Shown here piece after piece: positions 25,761 to 36,000 of a stretch of DNA of 64,000 bases; the stretch's first letter is position 1; every line of letters starts with the position of its first letter. Made by a program: the position numbers and the translations under genes. Below the pieces are notes generated by a model. That model saw nothing but the letters and a program-made list of their open reading frames with translations. It searched no databases and had not been told where the DNA came from. Origin of the DNA: an uncultured Propionibacteriaceae bacterium (lineage in GTDB: Bacteria > Actinomycetota > Actinomycetes > Propionibacteriales > Propionibacteriaceae); NCBI GenBank assembly GCA_936924635.1, contig CAKZHP010000134.1:1-64000 (forward strand). Direction: 5' to 3'.

Positions 25761-26741
25761 CTAGAAGCCGAACGAGCGATCGACGGCCTCGAGGATGCGG
25801 TCGACACCAGGAACGTAGTCCTCCTCGACCCGGCTCGGGGGGTACGGCATGTCGAGACCTGTCACCCGCATCACGGGCGCCTCCAGGGCGTAGAAGCACC
25901 GCTCCTGCAGCCGCGCCGCGATCTCGGCGCCCAGGCCCGAGGTCTTGGGTGCCTCGTGCGCGACCACCACGCGCCCGGTCTTGCGGGCCGAACGCTCCAG
26001 CGTCTCCCAGTCGATCGGCGCCAGCGAGCGCAGGTCGACCACCTCGGCCGAGCGGCCCTCGTCGACCAGCACCTTCGCGGCGGCGAGCAGCGTGGGCACC
26101 ATCGGTCCGTACCCGATCAGCGTCACCTCCGCACCGGCGCGGGCGACGACGGCCTCGTCGAGCGTACGGGTCGGGGCGGCGTCGAGATCGACCTCCCCGC
26201 GCGCGGAGTGGTAGAGCCGCTTGGGCTCCAGCACGATCACCGGGTCGGGGCAGGTGACGGCCTGCTGGATCATCGTGTACGCATCCGCGGGCGTGCTCGG
26301 CGTGACCAGCCGCAGCCCCGGCTGCGGCGTGAAGTGCGCCTCCGGCGACTCGCCGTGGTGCTCGATGGAGCCGACGTTGCCGCCGTACGGCAGCCGGATC
26401 ACGATCGGCGCCGTCACCTGCCCCTGGGAACGGAACCGTAGCCGCGCCGCCTGGTTGATGATCTGGTCGAACGCGGGGAACACGAAGCCGTCGAACTGCA
26501 CCTCGCACACGCAGGTGTAGCCGCGCTGCGCCATGCCGATCGCGGTGCCCACGATGCCCGCCTCGGCGAGTGGGGAGTCCATCACGCGACGCTCGCCGAA
26601 GCGCTCCTGCAGGCCCTCGGTGACCCGGAACACCCCGCCGAGACGCCCGATGTCCTGACCCAGCATGACGACCTTGTCGTCGGCCTCCATCGCCTTCGCC
26701 AGCCCGGCGTTGAGCGCCTTGGCCATGGTCAGCTGCGGCAT
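25761..26741 (-). CDS. branched-chain 2-oxoacid dehydrogenase E1 beta
   Basis: 326 residues, transketolase-like. LTMAKALNAGLAKAMEADDK opens the pyrimidine-binding domain. VMDSPLAEAGIVGTAIGMA holds the conserved Glu that activates thiamine diphosphate, and RLPYGGNVGSIEHHGESPEA is the phosphorylation-loop-facing segment. The C-terminal domain contains VVDLRSLAPIDWETLERS. It starts 1 nt after the E1alpha stop and ends 15 nt before E2, so the operon is tight. Confidence 0.94.
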   Translation of the reverse strand: MPQLTMAKALNAGLAKAMEADDKVVMLGQDIGRLGGVFRVTEGLQERFGERRVMDSPLAEAGIVGTAIGMAQRGYTCVCEVQFDGFVFPAFDQIINQAARLRFRSQGQVTAPIVIRLPYGGNVGSIEHHGESPEAHFTPQPGLRLVTPSTPADAYTMIQQAVTCPDPVIVLEPKRLYHSARGEVDLDAAPTRTLDEAVVARAGAEVTLIGYGPMVPTLLAAAKVLVDEGRSAEVVDLRSLAPIDWETLERSARKTGRVVVAHEAPKTSGLGAEIAARLQERCFYALEAPVMRVTGLDMPYPPSRVEEDYVPGVDRILEAVDRSFGF

Positions 26742-26742
26742 G

Positions 26743-28188
26743 TCAGCGGCCCTCCAGCGAGGAGAGGTAGGCCCGGACCTGCTCGCGCTCCTCGCGCATG
26801 CCGGCCGACGGCGCGGCGAGCACGTGGTCGTACAGGTCGGTGATCTCGGGCGACGGGAGTGCCAGGACGCGCTGGCGGACGTCGGCGGCCAGCGCGTCGG
26901 CCTGCGCCCCTGCCTCGGTGAAGAAGTCGTCACCGGCGCCGAGGTGCTCGCGGAGGTAGCGCTCGACCCGGGCGAGCGGGTCGCGACCGGACCACTCGGA
27001 CTCCTCCTCACGGGTGCGGTAGCGCGTGGGGTCGTCGGCGGTGGTGTGGGCACCCAGCCTGTACGTGACGGCCTCGACGAATCGCGGGCCACCCTGCGTA
27101 CGGGCCTCGTCGGCGGCGCGGCGGATGACGGCGTGTACGGCGAGGAGGTCGTTGCCGTCGACGCGTACGGCAGGGATGCCGAACCCCTCCGCGCGCTGCG
27201 TGAGCGGGGCCTTGAACTGCTTGCTGGTCGGCACCGAGATCGCCCACTGGTTGTTCTGGACCAGGAACACCACGGGTGCGTTGAACACCGCCGCGTAGTT
27301 CAGCGCCTCGTTGACGTGGCCCTCGCTGGTGGCGCCGTCACCGAGGCAGCAGAGGACGACCTCGTCGGCGCCGTCGAGCCCGATGCCCATGGCGTGGCCG
27401 GTCGCCTGGAGGGTCTGGGCGCCGACCACGAAGGCGTACAGGGCGAAGTGGTGCGCCGAGACGTCCCAGGACATGTGGGCGACGCCGCGGAAGGTCTGGA
27501 AGATGCTGACCGGGTCGAGGCCGCGCGCAAGCGCCATGGCGAGCTCGCGGTAGGACGGGTAGACCATGTCGGTGTTGCGCAGCGCTTGTACGGCGCCGAC
27601 CTGCGCGGCCTCCTGGCCCTTCATGGGCGGCCACAGCGCGAGCTGGCCCTGGCGCTGCAGGTGCGTGCCCTCGTCGTCGAGACGGCGGGCGAGGAGCATC
27701 TGGGTGTACGCGGTGCGGGCGTCGTCGTCGCTGAGGGAGGCGGTGTACGTCGGGTGGGTCACCGGCCGGCCGTCGGGGTCGAGGAGCTGGACCATGTCCG
27801 GGCCGGGGACGATGCTGGTTGCTGCCTGTGGCTGGACGTCGCCCGCGATGTCGTCGGCCTGGGTGTCGATGGGCGACGTACGGGGCAGGCGGTTGGTGGC
27901 GGGATCGGCCGCCGTGGCATCGGGGTCAGGGGCGGGGGCGCTCGGCGCCAGGTCGTCCGCGGGGCGGGTGTGGTCTTGGGTGCCGAGGGACGTGCGGGGC
28001 TGGCGGACGGTGGCGGGTTCGACCGCGGCGGAGCTCGGCCCGACGTCGTCCCCGGGGCGGATGTCGGCGTCGGGCGAGGCAGCCGCCGCTGCGGCGGGGC
28101 CGGCCGGGTGCGTCGCGGGCTCAGGGACGGGCTCGTGAGGGGGGTCGGCCGGGAGGTCGCTCACGGGCTGCAGGTGCCTGGCGGTCAC
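26743..28188 (-). CDS. branched-chain 2-oxoacid dehydrogenase E1 alpha with long N-terminal extension
   Basis: 481 residues. Residues from about 113 (MVQLLDPDGRPV) form the ThDP-binding E1 alpha domain. Visible are the GDGATSEGHVNEALNYAAVF motif (GDG...N, ThDP/Mg site), VQNNQWAISVPTSKQ, and the loop YRLGAHTTADDPTRYR. The first 112 residues are Ala/Pro/Asp-rich low complexity, absent from typical E1 alpha. The GTG at 28188 has AAGGAG 5 nt upstream and starts inside the transcript from the palindromic promoter, so the extension appears genuinely translated. An internal start at Met113 cannot be ruled out. Confidence 0.9.
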   Translation of the reverse strand: MTARHLQPVSDLPADPPHEPVPEPATHPAGPAAAAAASPDADIRPGDDVGPSSAAVEPATVRQPRTSLGTQDHTRPADDLAPSAPAPDPDATAADPATNRLPRTSPIDTQADDIAGDVQPQAATSIVPGPDMVQLLDPDGRPVTHPTYTASLSDDDARTAYTQMLLARRLDDEGTHLQRQGQLALWPPMKGQEAAQVGAVQALRNTDMVYPSYRELAMALARGLDPVSIFQTFRGVAHMSWDVSAHHFALYAFVVGAQTLQATGHAMGIGLDGADEVVLCCLGDGATSEGHVNEALNYAAVFNAPVVFLVQNNQWAISVPTSKQFKAPLTQRAEGFGIPAVRVDGNDLLAVHAVIRRAADEARTQGGPRFVEAVTYRLGAHTTADDPTRYRTREEESEWSGRDPLARVERYLREHLGAGDDFFTEAGAQADALAADVRQRVLALPSPEITDLYDHVLAAPSAGMREEREQVRAYLSSLEGR

Positions 28189-28202
28189 GAGATCTCCTTC
28201 CC

Positions 28203-28234
28203 TACGGTTCCGTAGGTTACGGAACCGTACCTTA
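28203..28234 (-). promoter_or_regulatory. bkd-type operon promoter with perfect 27-bp palindromic operator
   Basis: 28203-28229 is TACGGTTCCGTA, GGT, TACGGAACCGTA: two 12-bp perfect inverted arms, each itself a small palindrome. A TAAGGT -10 box (28234-28229, minus strand) overlaps its edge, so a bound repressor would block transcription start. The shape fits a TetR-family operator; the regulator gene is not in this window. Confidence 0.75.
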
Positions 28235-28270
28235 GCAAGGGTGACGGGGGCGACGCGGGAGGGGCGGTGC

Positions 28271-28882
28271 TCACCGCCGTACCGCGCGGACGCGCTCCAG
28301 GATGCCGAGGCCATGCCGCTCAGACTCGACGATCTCGAATCCGGCGTCGGGCAGGAGCAGCGAGGGCCGGCGGGTGAGGTGCTCGCCGTTGCCGCGGAGG
28401 ATGACCTCCAGGGCTCGCTGAACGAGGCGGGCGGGCGCCGACGTCGAGACCACGTGGTCGGCAATCAGCAGCTCACCGCCGGGTCGCAGCACGCGGTGGG
28501 CCTCCGCGAGGGCGCGCTCGGGCTCGGGGATGCAGCAGAGGGCGTACGTGCAGACAACGGTGTCGAACGTGCCGTCGCCGAAAGGCAGCTCGCGCGCGTC
28601 GCCGAGCTCCAGGCGGGCATCGAGGCCGAGCTCGTCGACCCGGCGATGGGCCTGGTCGAGCATCTTCGGGCTCCACTCGACCGCGGTCAGCCGTACGCCG
28701 GGCGGATAGTAGGGCAGGGTCAGCCCGGTGCCCACCGCCACCTCGAGCACGTCGCCGCGAGCACGCGTGGCCACCCAGGAGCGGCCGTGACGGAGGTACC
28801 TCTGCTCCAGGGACGCGCTCCGACGCTCGTAGCCGCCTGCCTGCGCGTCCCAGTACCGACGAAACCTCGTCACGTCCGCCAC
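28271..28882 (-). CDS. class I SAM-dependent methyltransferase
   Basis: 203 residues, UbiE/Coq5-like methyltransferase domain. Motif I is VLEVAVGTGLTLPYYP, then VEWSPKMLDQAHRRVDELGL (acidic residue after beta-2), GDARELPFGDGTFDTVVCTY (motif II/III) and ALAEAHRVLRPGGELLIADH (post-motif). The substrate is unknown. The GTG at 28882 lies 7 nt after a TAGATT -10 box; GTG 28873 is an alternative. It faces the divergent bkd-type promoter region from the far side and has a family A array upstream. Confidence 0.88.
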   Translation of the reverse strand: MADVTRFRRYWDAQAGGYERRSASLEQRYLRHGRSWVATRARGDVLEVAVGTGLTLPYYPPGVRLTAVEWSPKMLDQAHRRVDELGLDARLELGDARELPFGDGTFDTVVCTYALCCIPEPERALAEAHRVLRPGGELLIADHVVSTSAPARLVQRALEVILRGNGEHLTRRPSLLLPDAGFEIVESERHGLGILERVRAVRR

Positions 28883-28889
28883 ATCTCGG

Positions 28890-28895
28890 AATCTA
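28890..28895 (-). promoter_or_regulatory. -10 box TAGATT for leaderless start
   Basis: TAGATT on the minus strand ends 7 nt before the GTG at 28882. Confidence 0.45.
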
Positions 28896-28989
28896 CCCCG
28901 CGACCGGGGGCTCACGGCCAGCCACGCAGGTGGCAAAGCACGCATCAGGAGCCGCTCGACCGGGCACGCACTCTGAGTCACTCCACGTC

Positions 28990-29912
28990 GCGGGTCGAGC
29001 GGTACATCCTGCACAGTCGTCGGATCTCGCGCAGTCCCCGCCGCAGACAGGCATATGCAGGGCGGACCCCCACGCCAGACGGGTACAGCCAGCGCAGTCC
29101 ACCGCAGACGGCGACCAGGAGCGGCTTGCCTCCATGGCAGAGAGACTGTGCAACCTCGGCTCCTGCGCAGCATAATCTCCTCGACCAGCATCCATCCTCG
29201 CAGGGAGCTCGTTCGCACGTCGAGCGGTCCATCGTGCGCAGTCCCCACCATGGGCGACTTCGCGGAGCTCGCACTGCGGCCCGGTCGCCCGCCAACCCCA
29301 GCCACCGGCGCGCAGAACGCCCTACGGGCCCTCGGGGCTCGGCAAGACCCATCTCCTGCACGCGCTGGACCCCTCGACCAGCACCCGCCCTCTCAGAGGG
29401 CTCATCCGCACATCGAGCGTCCCCTCCTGCGCACTGCCCCACAGCGGATGACGAACGTTGACCAGGTCGCCTCCGGGGTGCCCGTCGCCTACGGAACCCA
29501 ACCGTTCAGAATGCTCCCCCGACCCAGCATTCGCCCTCTCAGCAACCCCGTTCGCGCATCGACCGGCTCATCCTGTGCACTGCCCACCGCAGCCAGCCGC
29601 GCACAGTGTTCCTGCCGACCCAGAAGCAGACCTCCCAGGACCCCGGTCGCGCAGCGAGCGGCCCCTTCTGCGCAACTGGGGGCGACTCCGGCCAGCTCGC
29701 CACCCCGGCGGCCAGCCAGCCGGTTCTGAACCCAGCACCCGCGCAGACAAGCTCCCCCCGACCCAGCATCCGCGCCCCCAGCAGCCCCGTTCGGGCATCG
29801 AGCGGTACATCCTGAGCGGACTCGCCTGCTCCGAGACCGGCCTCCCCGGCGACCGCGCGCAGCACCCATGCCTCACCAGGGCTCTTTCCAGCATCGAGCG
29901 GTTCAGGGTCTA
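28990..29912. repeat. family A inverted-repeat array, about five diverged units
   Basis: Recognisable units at 29163-29243, 29353-29436, 29504-29582 and 29741-29820, with isolated right arms near 28993-29015 and 29895-29911. Arms follow the family pattern (for example CGAGCGGTCCATCGTGCGCA), while the loop carries an array-specific ...GACCAGCATCC / GACCCAGCATTCGC... word. This fills the stretch between the methyltransferase and the small gene at 30293; a lone right arm recurs at 30197-30217. No gene is supported in 28900-30290. Confidence 0.75.
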
Positions 29913-30292
29913 GAGCCTCGGCGGCCCCAGAAGCCAGCCGTCAGCCGCCCCGAACGTCTCCCGGGTACAGATGAGCCGTTCCGCGTCTCCGCAATGACCA
30001 CGCGGGTGAACTTCGAGCCCTGGGGTGTGAGCGGTGCCCGGTTGGCGGCTGCACGAGCCACCGGCGCGAGAGCAGCTGCGGCGCGGGCGCCGTCCGGGCC
30101 CGCGTGACGGTCGGCGTGGGCCTGGCTCCGCTGACCAGTTGCGCACGTGGGTCCTGCCGACCTGCCGCATCGACAGGTCGCCCTGACGCCCTCCCCGTCG
30201 AGAGGACCATCGTGCGCGGACCCGCCGTGCCGGACCCGTGGGAACCCGGCAGCGCCGTCGCGGTACGGTGACGCCCTGACCCAGGAGGACCC

Positions 30293-30511
30293 ATGTCGCA
30301 GAACCCCGTGCCCCAGAACCCCGCCTCGCAGGCCCCCGAGGACGCCGTCATCCTCGACGCCCCGTCGCTCACCGTGCACCAGGGCCACGAGGTGGAGGTG
30401 GACACCACGGACATGCCCGCCGACGAGCAGATGCCGGCCGACTACGACCCGGCGTCCGCGTACGCGGTCGACCCCGACGTCTCCGGCGAGGGCACCCAGA
30501 CCGCGAGCTGA
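30293..30511 (+). CDS. small acidic protein of unknown function
   Basis: 72 residues, very acidic, Pro/Ala/Asp-rich and probably disordered (DTTDMPADEQMPADYDPAS). AGGAGG lies 4 nt upstream of the ATG and TACGGT at 30264-30269 could be its -10 box, so the short frame is credible. Its stop is 1 nt from the stop of the convergent hspR gene. No family is recognised. Confidence 0.6.
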   Translation: MSQNPVPQNPASQAPEDAVILDAPSLTVHQGHEVEVDTTDMPADEQMPADYDPASAYAVDPDVSGEGTQTAS

Positions 30512-30512
30512 C

Positions 30513-30926
30513 TCAGCGGCCTATCGCCCTGGGCGCGACGCTGCGCGCCTGCGGCCCGAGCCGTACACCGTCAGTGCCCGCGGTGAAGACCCGCGCCGAC
30601 GGCGGGGCCGCCTGCGCGCGTCGCAGCTCCTCGATGAGCTCCTCGACACGCGCCTGGTACACGTCGAGCTGCGCCTCCAGCTCCAGGATCCGACGCACCC
30701 CGTTGAGGTTGATGCCCTCGTCCTGCGACAGGTACTGCACCAGCCGCAGCCGGGCCACGTCACGCAGCGAGTACCGCCGGCCGCGGCCCCGGGTGCGGGT
30801 GGGCACCACGAGGCCGAGCCGGTCGTACGTGCGGAGCGTCTGCGGGTGCATGCCCGCCAGCGACGCCGCCGTGGAGATGGGGAACAGCGGCGCCGTCGCG
30901 TCGAGGCGCGCCGGGACGCTGCTCAT
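30513..30926 (-). CDS. hspR: HspR, MerR-family heat-shock repressor
   Basis: 137 residues. A winged-helix MerR-type DNA-binding domain (ISTAASLAGMHPQTLRTYDR, LGLVVPTRTRGRGRRYSLRD) with a short C-terminal coiled coil (RRILELEAQLDVYQARVEEL). It binds HAIR boxes; two are present before dnaK and one before clpB in this window. It starts 1 nt after the dnaJ stop and is the last gene of dnaK-grpE-dnaJ-hspR, the standard autoregulated arrangement. Confidence 0.95.
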   Translation of the reverse strand: MSSVPARLDATAPLFPISTAASLAGMHPQTLRTYDRLGLVVPTRTRGRGRRYSLRDVARLRLVQYLSQDEGINLNGVRRILELEAQLDVYQARVEELIEELRRAQAAPPSARVFTAGTDGVRLGPQARSVAPRAIGR

Positions 30927-30927
30927 G

Positions 30928-32085
30928 TCAGCCCCCCAGGTGGGCGCGAGGGTTGGTCTCGCCCACGGCATCCCGGTACGCCTCGAGCGCCGTACGCGCC
31001 TCGTCGCTCAGCTGCGCCGGCACCTGCACCTCGACCGTGACGAGCATGTCGCCACGACCGCCGCCGGGGCGGGCGACACCCTTGTCCCGCACGCGGAGGG
31101 TGCGCCCGTTGGGCGTACCCGCCGGGATGCGCAGACGCACCGGAGGGCCCGCCAACGTAGGCACGTCGAACTCGGCGCCAAGGGCCGCCTCGGTGAACGT
31201 CACCGGCACGGACACGGTGATCGCGTCACCCTGGCGGCCGAACAGCGGGTGCGGGGTGACGTGCACCGCCACGTACAGATCGCCTGGGGCGCCGCCGTTC
31301 TCCCCCGCCGAACCCTTGCCCTTGATGCGGATGCGCTGCCCGTCGGTGACGCCAGCCGGGATGCGTACCTGCATCGTGCGGGTCGACCGGCCGCGGCCGG
31401 TGCCCTGGCAGACCGGGCACGGGGTCTCGATCACGAGCCCCCGCCCGCGGCAGTCGCGGCACGGCTCACTGAAGGCGAACCCACCCGACGACGCGGCCTG
31501 GATCCCGGACCCCTGGCAGGTCGGGCACACCTTCGGGACGGTGCCCGACTTCGCGCCGGTGCCTCGGCACGACTCGCACGCCTCGTCCGACACCATCTGT
31601 ACGCCCACGGTGGTGCCGTCGGCTGCATCGGTGAACGGGATCGTGACCTCGCCCTCGATGTCGCTGCCGCGACGAGGGCCACGGCCGCCGCCACGACGCG
31701 CGCCCGCGGCGGGCCCGGCCTGGTTGAACAGCCCACCGAAGAGCCCGCCGTCGCCGCCGGCGTTGCGCAGCAGGTCTTCGAAGTTCACGCCCGGGCCCTG
31801 GCCGGGGCGCCCAGGCTGGCCGCCTGACCCCGGGAACCGGAATCCGCCGCCGAACAGGCTGCGCGCCTCGTCGTACTCCTTACGCTTCGCCGCGTCCGAC
31901 AGCACCGAGTTGGCCTCGGAGACGTCCTTGAACCGCTTCTCGGCCTCCGGGTTGCCCGGGTTCTGGTCGGGGTGGTTGTCGCGAGCGAGCTTGCGGAACG
32001 CCTTCTTGATGTCCTCAGGCTTGGCGTCCTTCGAGACGCCGAGGATCTTGTAGTAGTCCTTCTCGAGCCAGTCCTTCGTGCTCAT
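30928..32085 (-). CDS. dnaJ: DnaJ cochaperone (Hsp40)
   Basis: 385 residues. J domain with DNHPDQNPGN (HPD motif that stimulates DnaK ATPase), a Gly/Phe-rich linker, and the zinc-binding domain with four CxxCxGxG repeats (CESCRGTG, CPTCQGSG, CRDCRGRG, CPVCQGTG), followed by two beta-sandwich substrate-binding domains. Complete. 19 nt downstream of grpE in the chaperone operon. Confidence 0.97.
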   Translation of the reverse strand: MSTKDWLEKDYYKILGVSKDAKPEDIKKAFRKLARDNHPDQNPGNPEAEKRFKDVSEANSVLSDAAKRKEYDEARSLFGGGFRFPGSGGQPGRPGQGPGVNFEDLLRNAGGDGGLFGGLFNQAGPAAGARRGGGRGPRRGSDIEGEVTIPFTDAADGTTVGVQMVSDEACESCRGTGAKSGTVPKVCPTCQGSGIQAASSGGFAFSEPCRDCRGRGLVIETPCPVCQGTGRGRSTRTMQVRIPAGVTDGQRIRIKGKGSAGENGGAPGDLYVAVHVTPHPLFGRQGDAITVSVPVTFTEAALGAEFDVPTLAGPPVRLRIPAGTPNGRTLRVRDKGVARPGGGRGDMLVTVEVQVPAQLSDEARTALEAYRDAVGETNPRAHLGG

Positions 32086-32104
32086 CCGACGCCTCCTTCC
32101 AGGC

Positions 32105-32695
32105 TCAGTCGGTCGGGTCGGTCAGGTCCGACGCATCGTTCGGTACGGAGTCGGGGCCGGGCTCCGTGGGCTCGGCGACGGCCACGCGTGCGGGGCGGAT
32201 GACTCGGTCACCCAGCCGGTAGCCCTGCTGGATGATCTGGGCGCAGGCGGTGACGTCGTAGCCCGGGGCCTCGACGTGCATCAGTGCCTCGTGGATCTGG
32301 GGGTCGAACGGGTCACCAACCTGCCCGTACGCCACCAGGCCGTACTTCGTCGTCACCTTCTCGATCTCGTCGGCGATCATCTTGGCTCCGCCCGAGAGCT
32401 CGTCGTGGGCGCGTGCCCCGGCGATGCCGTCCAGCGTCGGCAGCAGGTCGGCGATGACGGCCTCGACGCCGCGCTGGCGGGCCAGGTCGCGGTCACGGTC
32501 GACGCGGCGCTTGTAGTTGACGTACTCGGCCTGGAGGCGCTGCAGGTCGGCCGTACGCTCGGCCACCAGCTGCTCCAGGCTGGGCACCTGCTGCGCGGCG
32601 GTGTCGTCGGTGGTCACGCCGTCGGTGGTCACGCTGTCGTCGACCGGGGCCTCGACGCGCTCGCCGTCCCCCTCGGGGACGTACTGGTTGCTCAT
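32105..32695 (-). CDS. grpE: GrpE nucleotide-exchange factor
   Basis: 196 residues. A long N-terminal helix region (RTADLQRLQAEYVNYKRRVD) and the C-terminal beta domain (YGQVGDPFDPQIHEALMHVE, then GYRLGDRVIRPARVAVAEP). It releases ADP from DnaK. The ATG at 32695 has GAGGAG 6-7 nt upstream and is preferred over an ATG 12 nt further up. A strong hairpin lies between dnaK and grpE. Confidence 0.95.
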   Translation of the reverse strand: MSNQYVPEGDGERVEAPVDDSVTTDGVTTDDTAAQQVPSLEQLVAERTADLQRLQAEYVNYKRRVDRDRDLARQRGVEAVIADLLPTLDGIAGARAHDELSGGAKMIADEIEKVTTKYGLVAYGQVGDPFDPQIHEALMHVEAPGYDVTACAQIIQQGYRLGDRVIRPARVAVAEPTEPGPDSVPNDASDLTDPTD

Positions 32696-32714
32696 GTCTC
32701 TCCTCAACGTGCCC

Positions 32715-32745
32715 AGGGTGGGCGCCGGGGCCCGGCACCCACCCT
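32715..32745 (-). terminator. intercistronic hairpin between dnaK and grpE
   Basis: AGGGTGGG-c-GCCGGG and CCCGGC-a-CCCACCCT form a long stem. It lies between the dnaK stop and grpE start and could attenuate read-through or stabilise the dnaK message, so that DnaK outnumbers its cofactors. Confidence 0.6.
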
Positions 32746-32770
32746 AGGCGTGGCAGTGGTCAGTCAGCGG

Positions 32771-34618
<1,848 letters not shown>

Positions 34619-34676
34619 GTGGTTTCCTCCGGTTGTTCTGGGGTCTTGCGTGATCTGGATTGACTCACGAACCGGG

Positions 34677-34722
34677 TTGAGCCTATCACGCTCAACTCCC
34701 GACTTGAGTGACACCGACTCAA
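34677..34722 (-). promoter_or_regulatory. two HAIR boxes (HspR operators) of the dnaK operon
   Basis: TTGAGC-N7-GCTCAA (34677-34695) and TTGAGT-N7-ACTCAA (34704-34722), centre to centre 27 bp. A TAGGCT -10-like box overlaps the proximal site on the minus strand. HspR bound here would close the promoter. Confidence 0.85.
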
Positions 34723-34814
34723 CCCTGCGGGCGGGCTGCATATTCCTCCCACGCACGCAGATCCGGGAGCCCGGCCCCAGACGAGCGGACCGTCGCTCCG
34801 CGGCCACCTCCGCG

Positions 34815-35816
34815 CGGATCGGTCCCCTCGATCCGCCCCCCGGCCTCTCCGCCCCCACCGGGCGTGATCGACCGGGCCGTCTTGCGCACTCCGCCCGAGC
34901 CCGTCGCAGTAGGCAGCGTCGCGCCCTGCCGCCGTCCGATGCGTGGAGCTGAGGGCCGCCTCCCTCACTGTGGCAAGAAGGGGTCGCCCTGGAGCGCCCG
35001 GCGGCTCCACCCCGTCACCTGCGGTTCACCAGCCGATGCTTCCCGCTGCAGAACCGATCCCCTCGCCCCAGCAGACGCCGATCCCGGACCCTCCCGCCGC
35101 GTCTAGCGGACCATCCAGCACAGCAGCCGTGATCCGCAATATCCGCAACGGGCACACGAGTCCGCCCCCCACTGACCAACCGACCCAGGCAGCGCGCCGC
35201 TCGCCACCCATGCCCCTGTACAGAACGATCCCCTCGACCCACCAGACGGCAGTCCCGGACACTCCCGCCGCGTCTAGCGGACCATCCAGCACAGCCGCTC
35301 TAATCCGCAACGAGGCACACGAGTCCGCCCCCACTCGCCGGCCGGCCTAGACACCCGCGCCACTCGCCAACCGACCCAGGCAGCGCGCCGCTGGCCAGCC
35401 GATGCCTCTGCACAGAACGATCCCCTCGACCCACCAGACGGCAATCCCGGACACTCCCGCCTCGTCGAGGGACCAATCAGCACAGCTCCCACGTCCCGCA
35501 AAGCCCACGCAGTCAGCGAGACCCTCACCCACTCGGCGGCCGATCCCGGCACCCGCGGGTCGCCAGCCAGCGCACCCACGCAGAACGATCCCGTCGACCC
35601 AGCAGACGGCAATCTCGGACACTCCCGACGCGTCGAGCGGACCATCCAGCACCAAGACCCGATCCGCAAACCCCACCTCGACGGGCGAGACCCCCCACCT
35701 CGCCGACCACCCAGGAACCTGCGACTCGCCACCCCCCGCGCACAATGATCCCCGCGACCCACCAGCCGCGGGACCCAGCCACTCCCGCCGCGTCGAGCGG
35801 ACCATCCAGCACCGTG
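34815..35816. repeat. family A inverted-repeat array, six units
   Basis: Units at about 34815-34892, 35045-35126, 35217-35296, 35406-35485, 35577-35656 and 35738-35816. The left arm is CAGAACGATCCCCTCGACCC, the loop CAGACGGCAATCCCGGACAC, and the right arm CGAGCGGACCATCCAGCAC. The last five are nearly identical to each other. Spacers of 80-110 nt are related too. The array fills the region between the dnaK promoter and the DUF559 gene; no gene is supported inside it. Confidence 0.85.
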
Positions 35817-36000
35817 TCATCGCGTGCGTGAAAGGCGCCCCGACCCCACGTGGACGTCCGCTGCCACCCCCTGCTGTGTCGTTCCTGCGCCGACGAGGGT
35901 GGTGCACACGGCGGGCTGATGGCCGCCGGCCCGCGTCGTCCACAGGCACGAGCCGTCACAGGCGGTGTCCACAGGCGGCGGGACTCCCTGACGCGTCTAC

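Noticed and set aside
29868..30170. Short frames on both strands near 30000 (for example one ending in ARAPSGPA)
   Set aside because: No ribosome-binding site, no family, and they overlap decayed repeat units.
35274..35949. Minus-strand frames of 160-200 codons through the repeat array
   Set aside because: They read through inverted repeats and spacers; the translated words recur in other frames in other arrays, so no frame is under selection.
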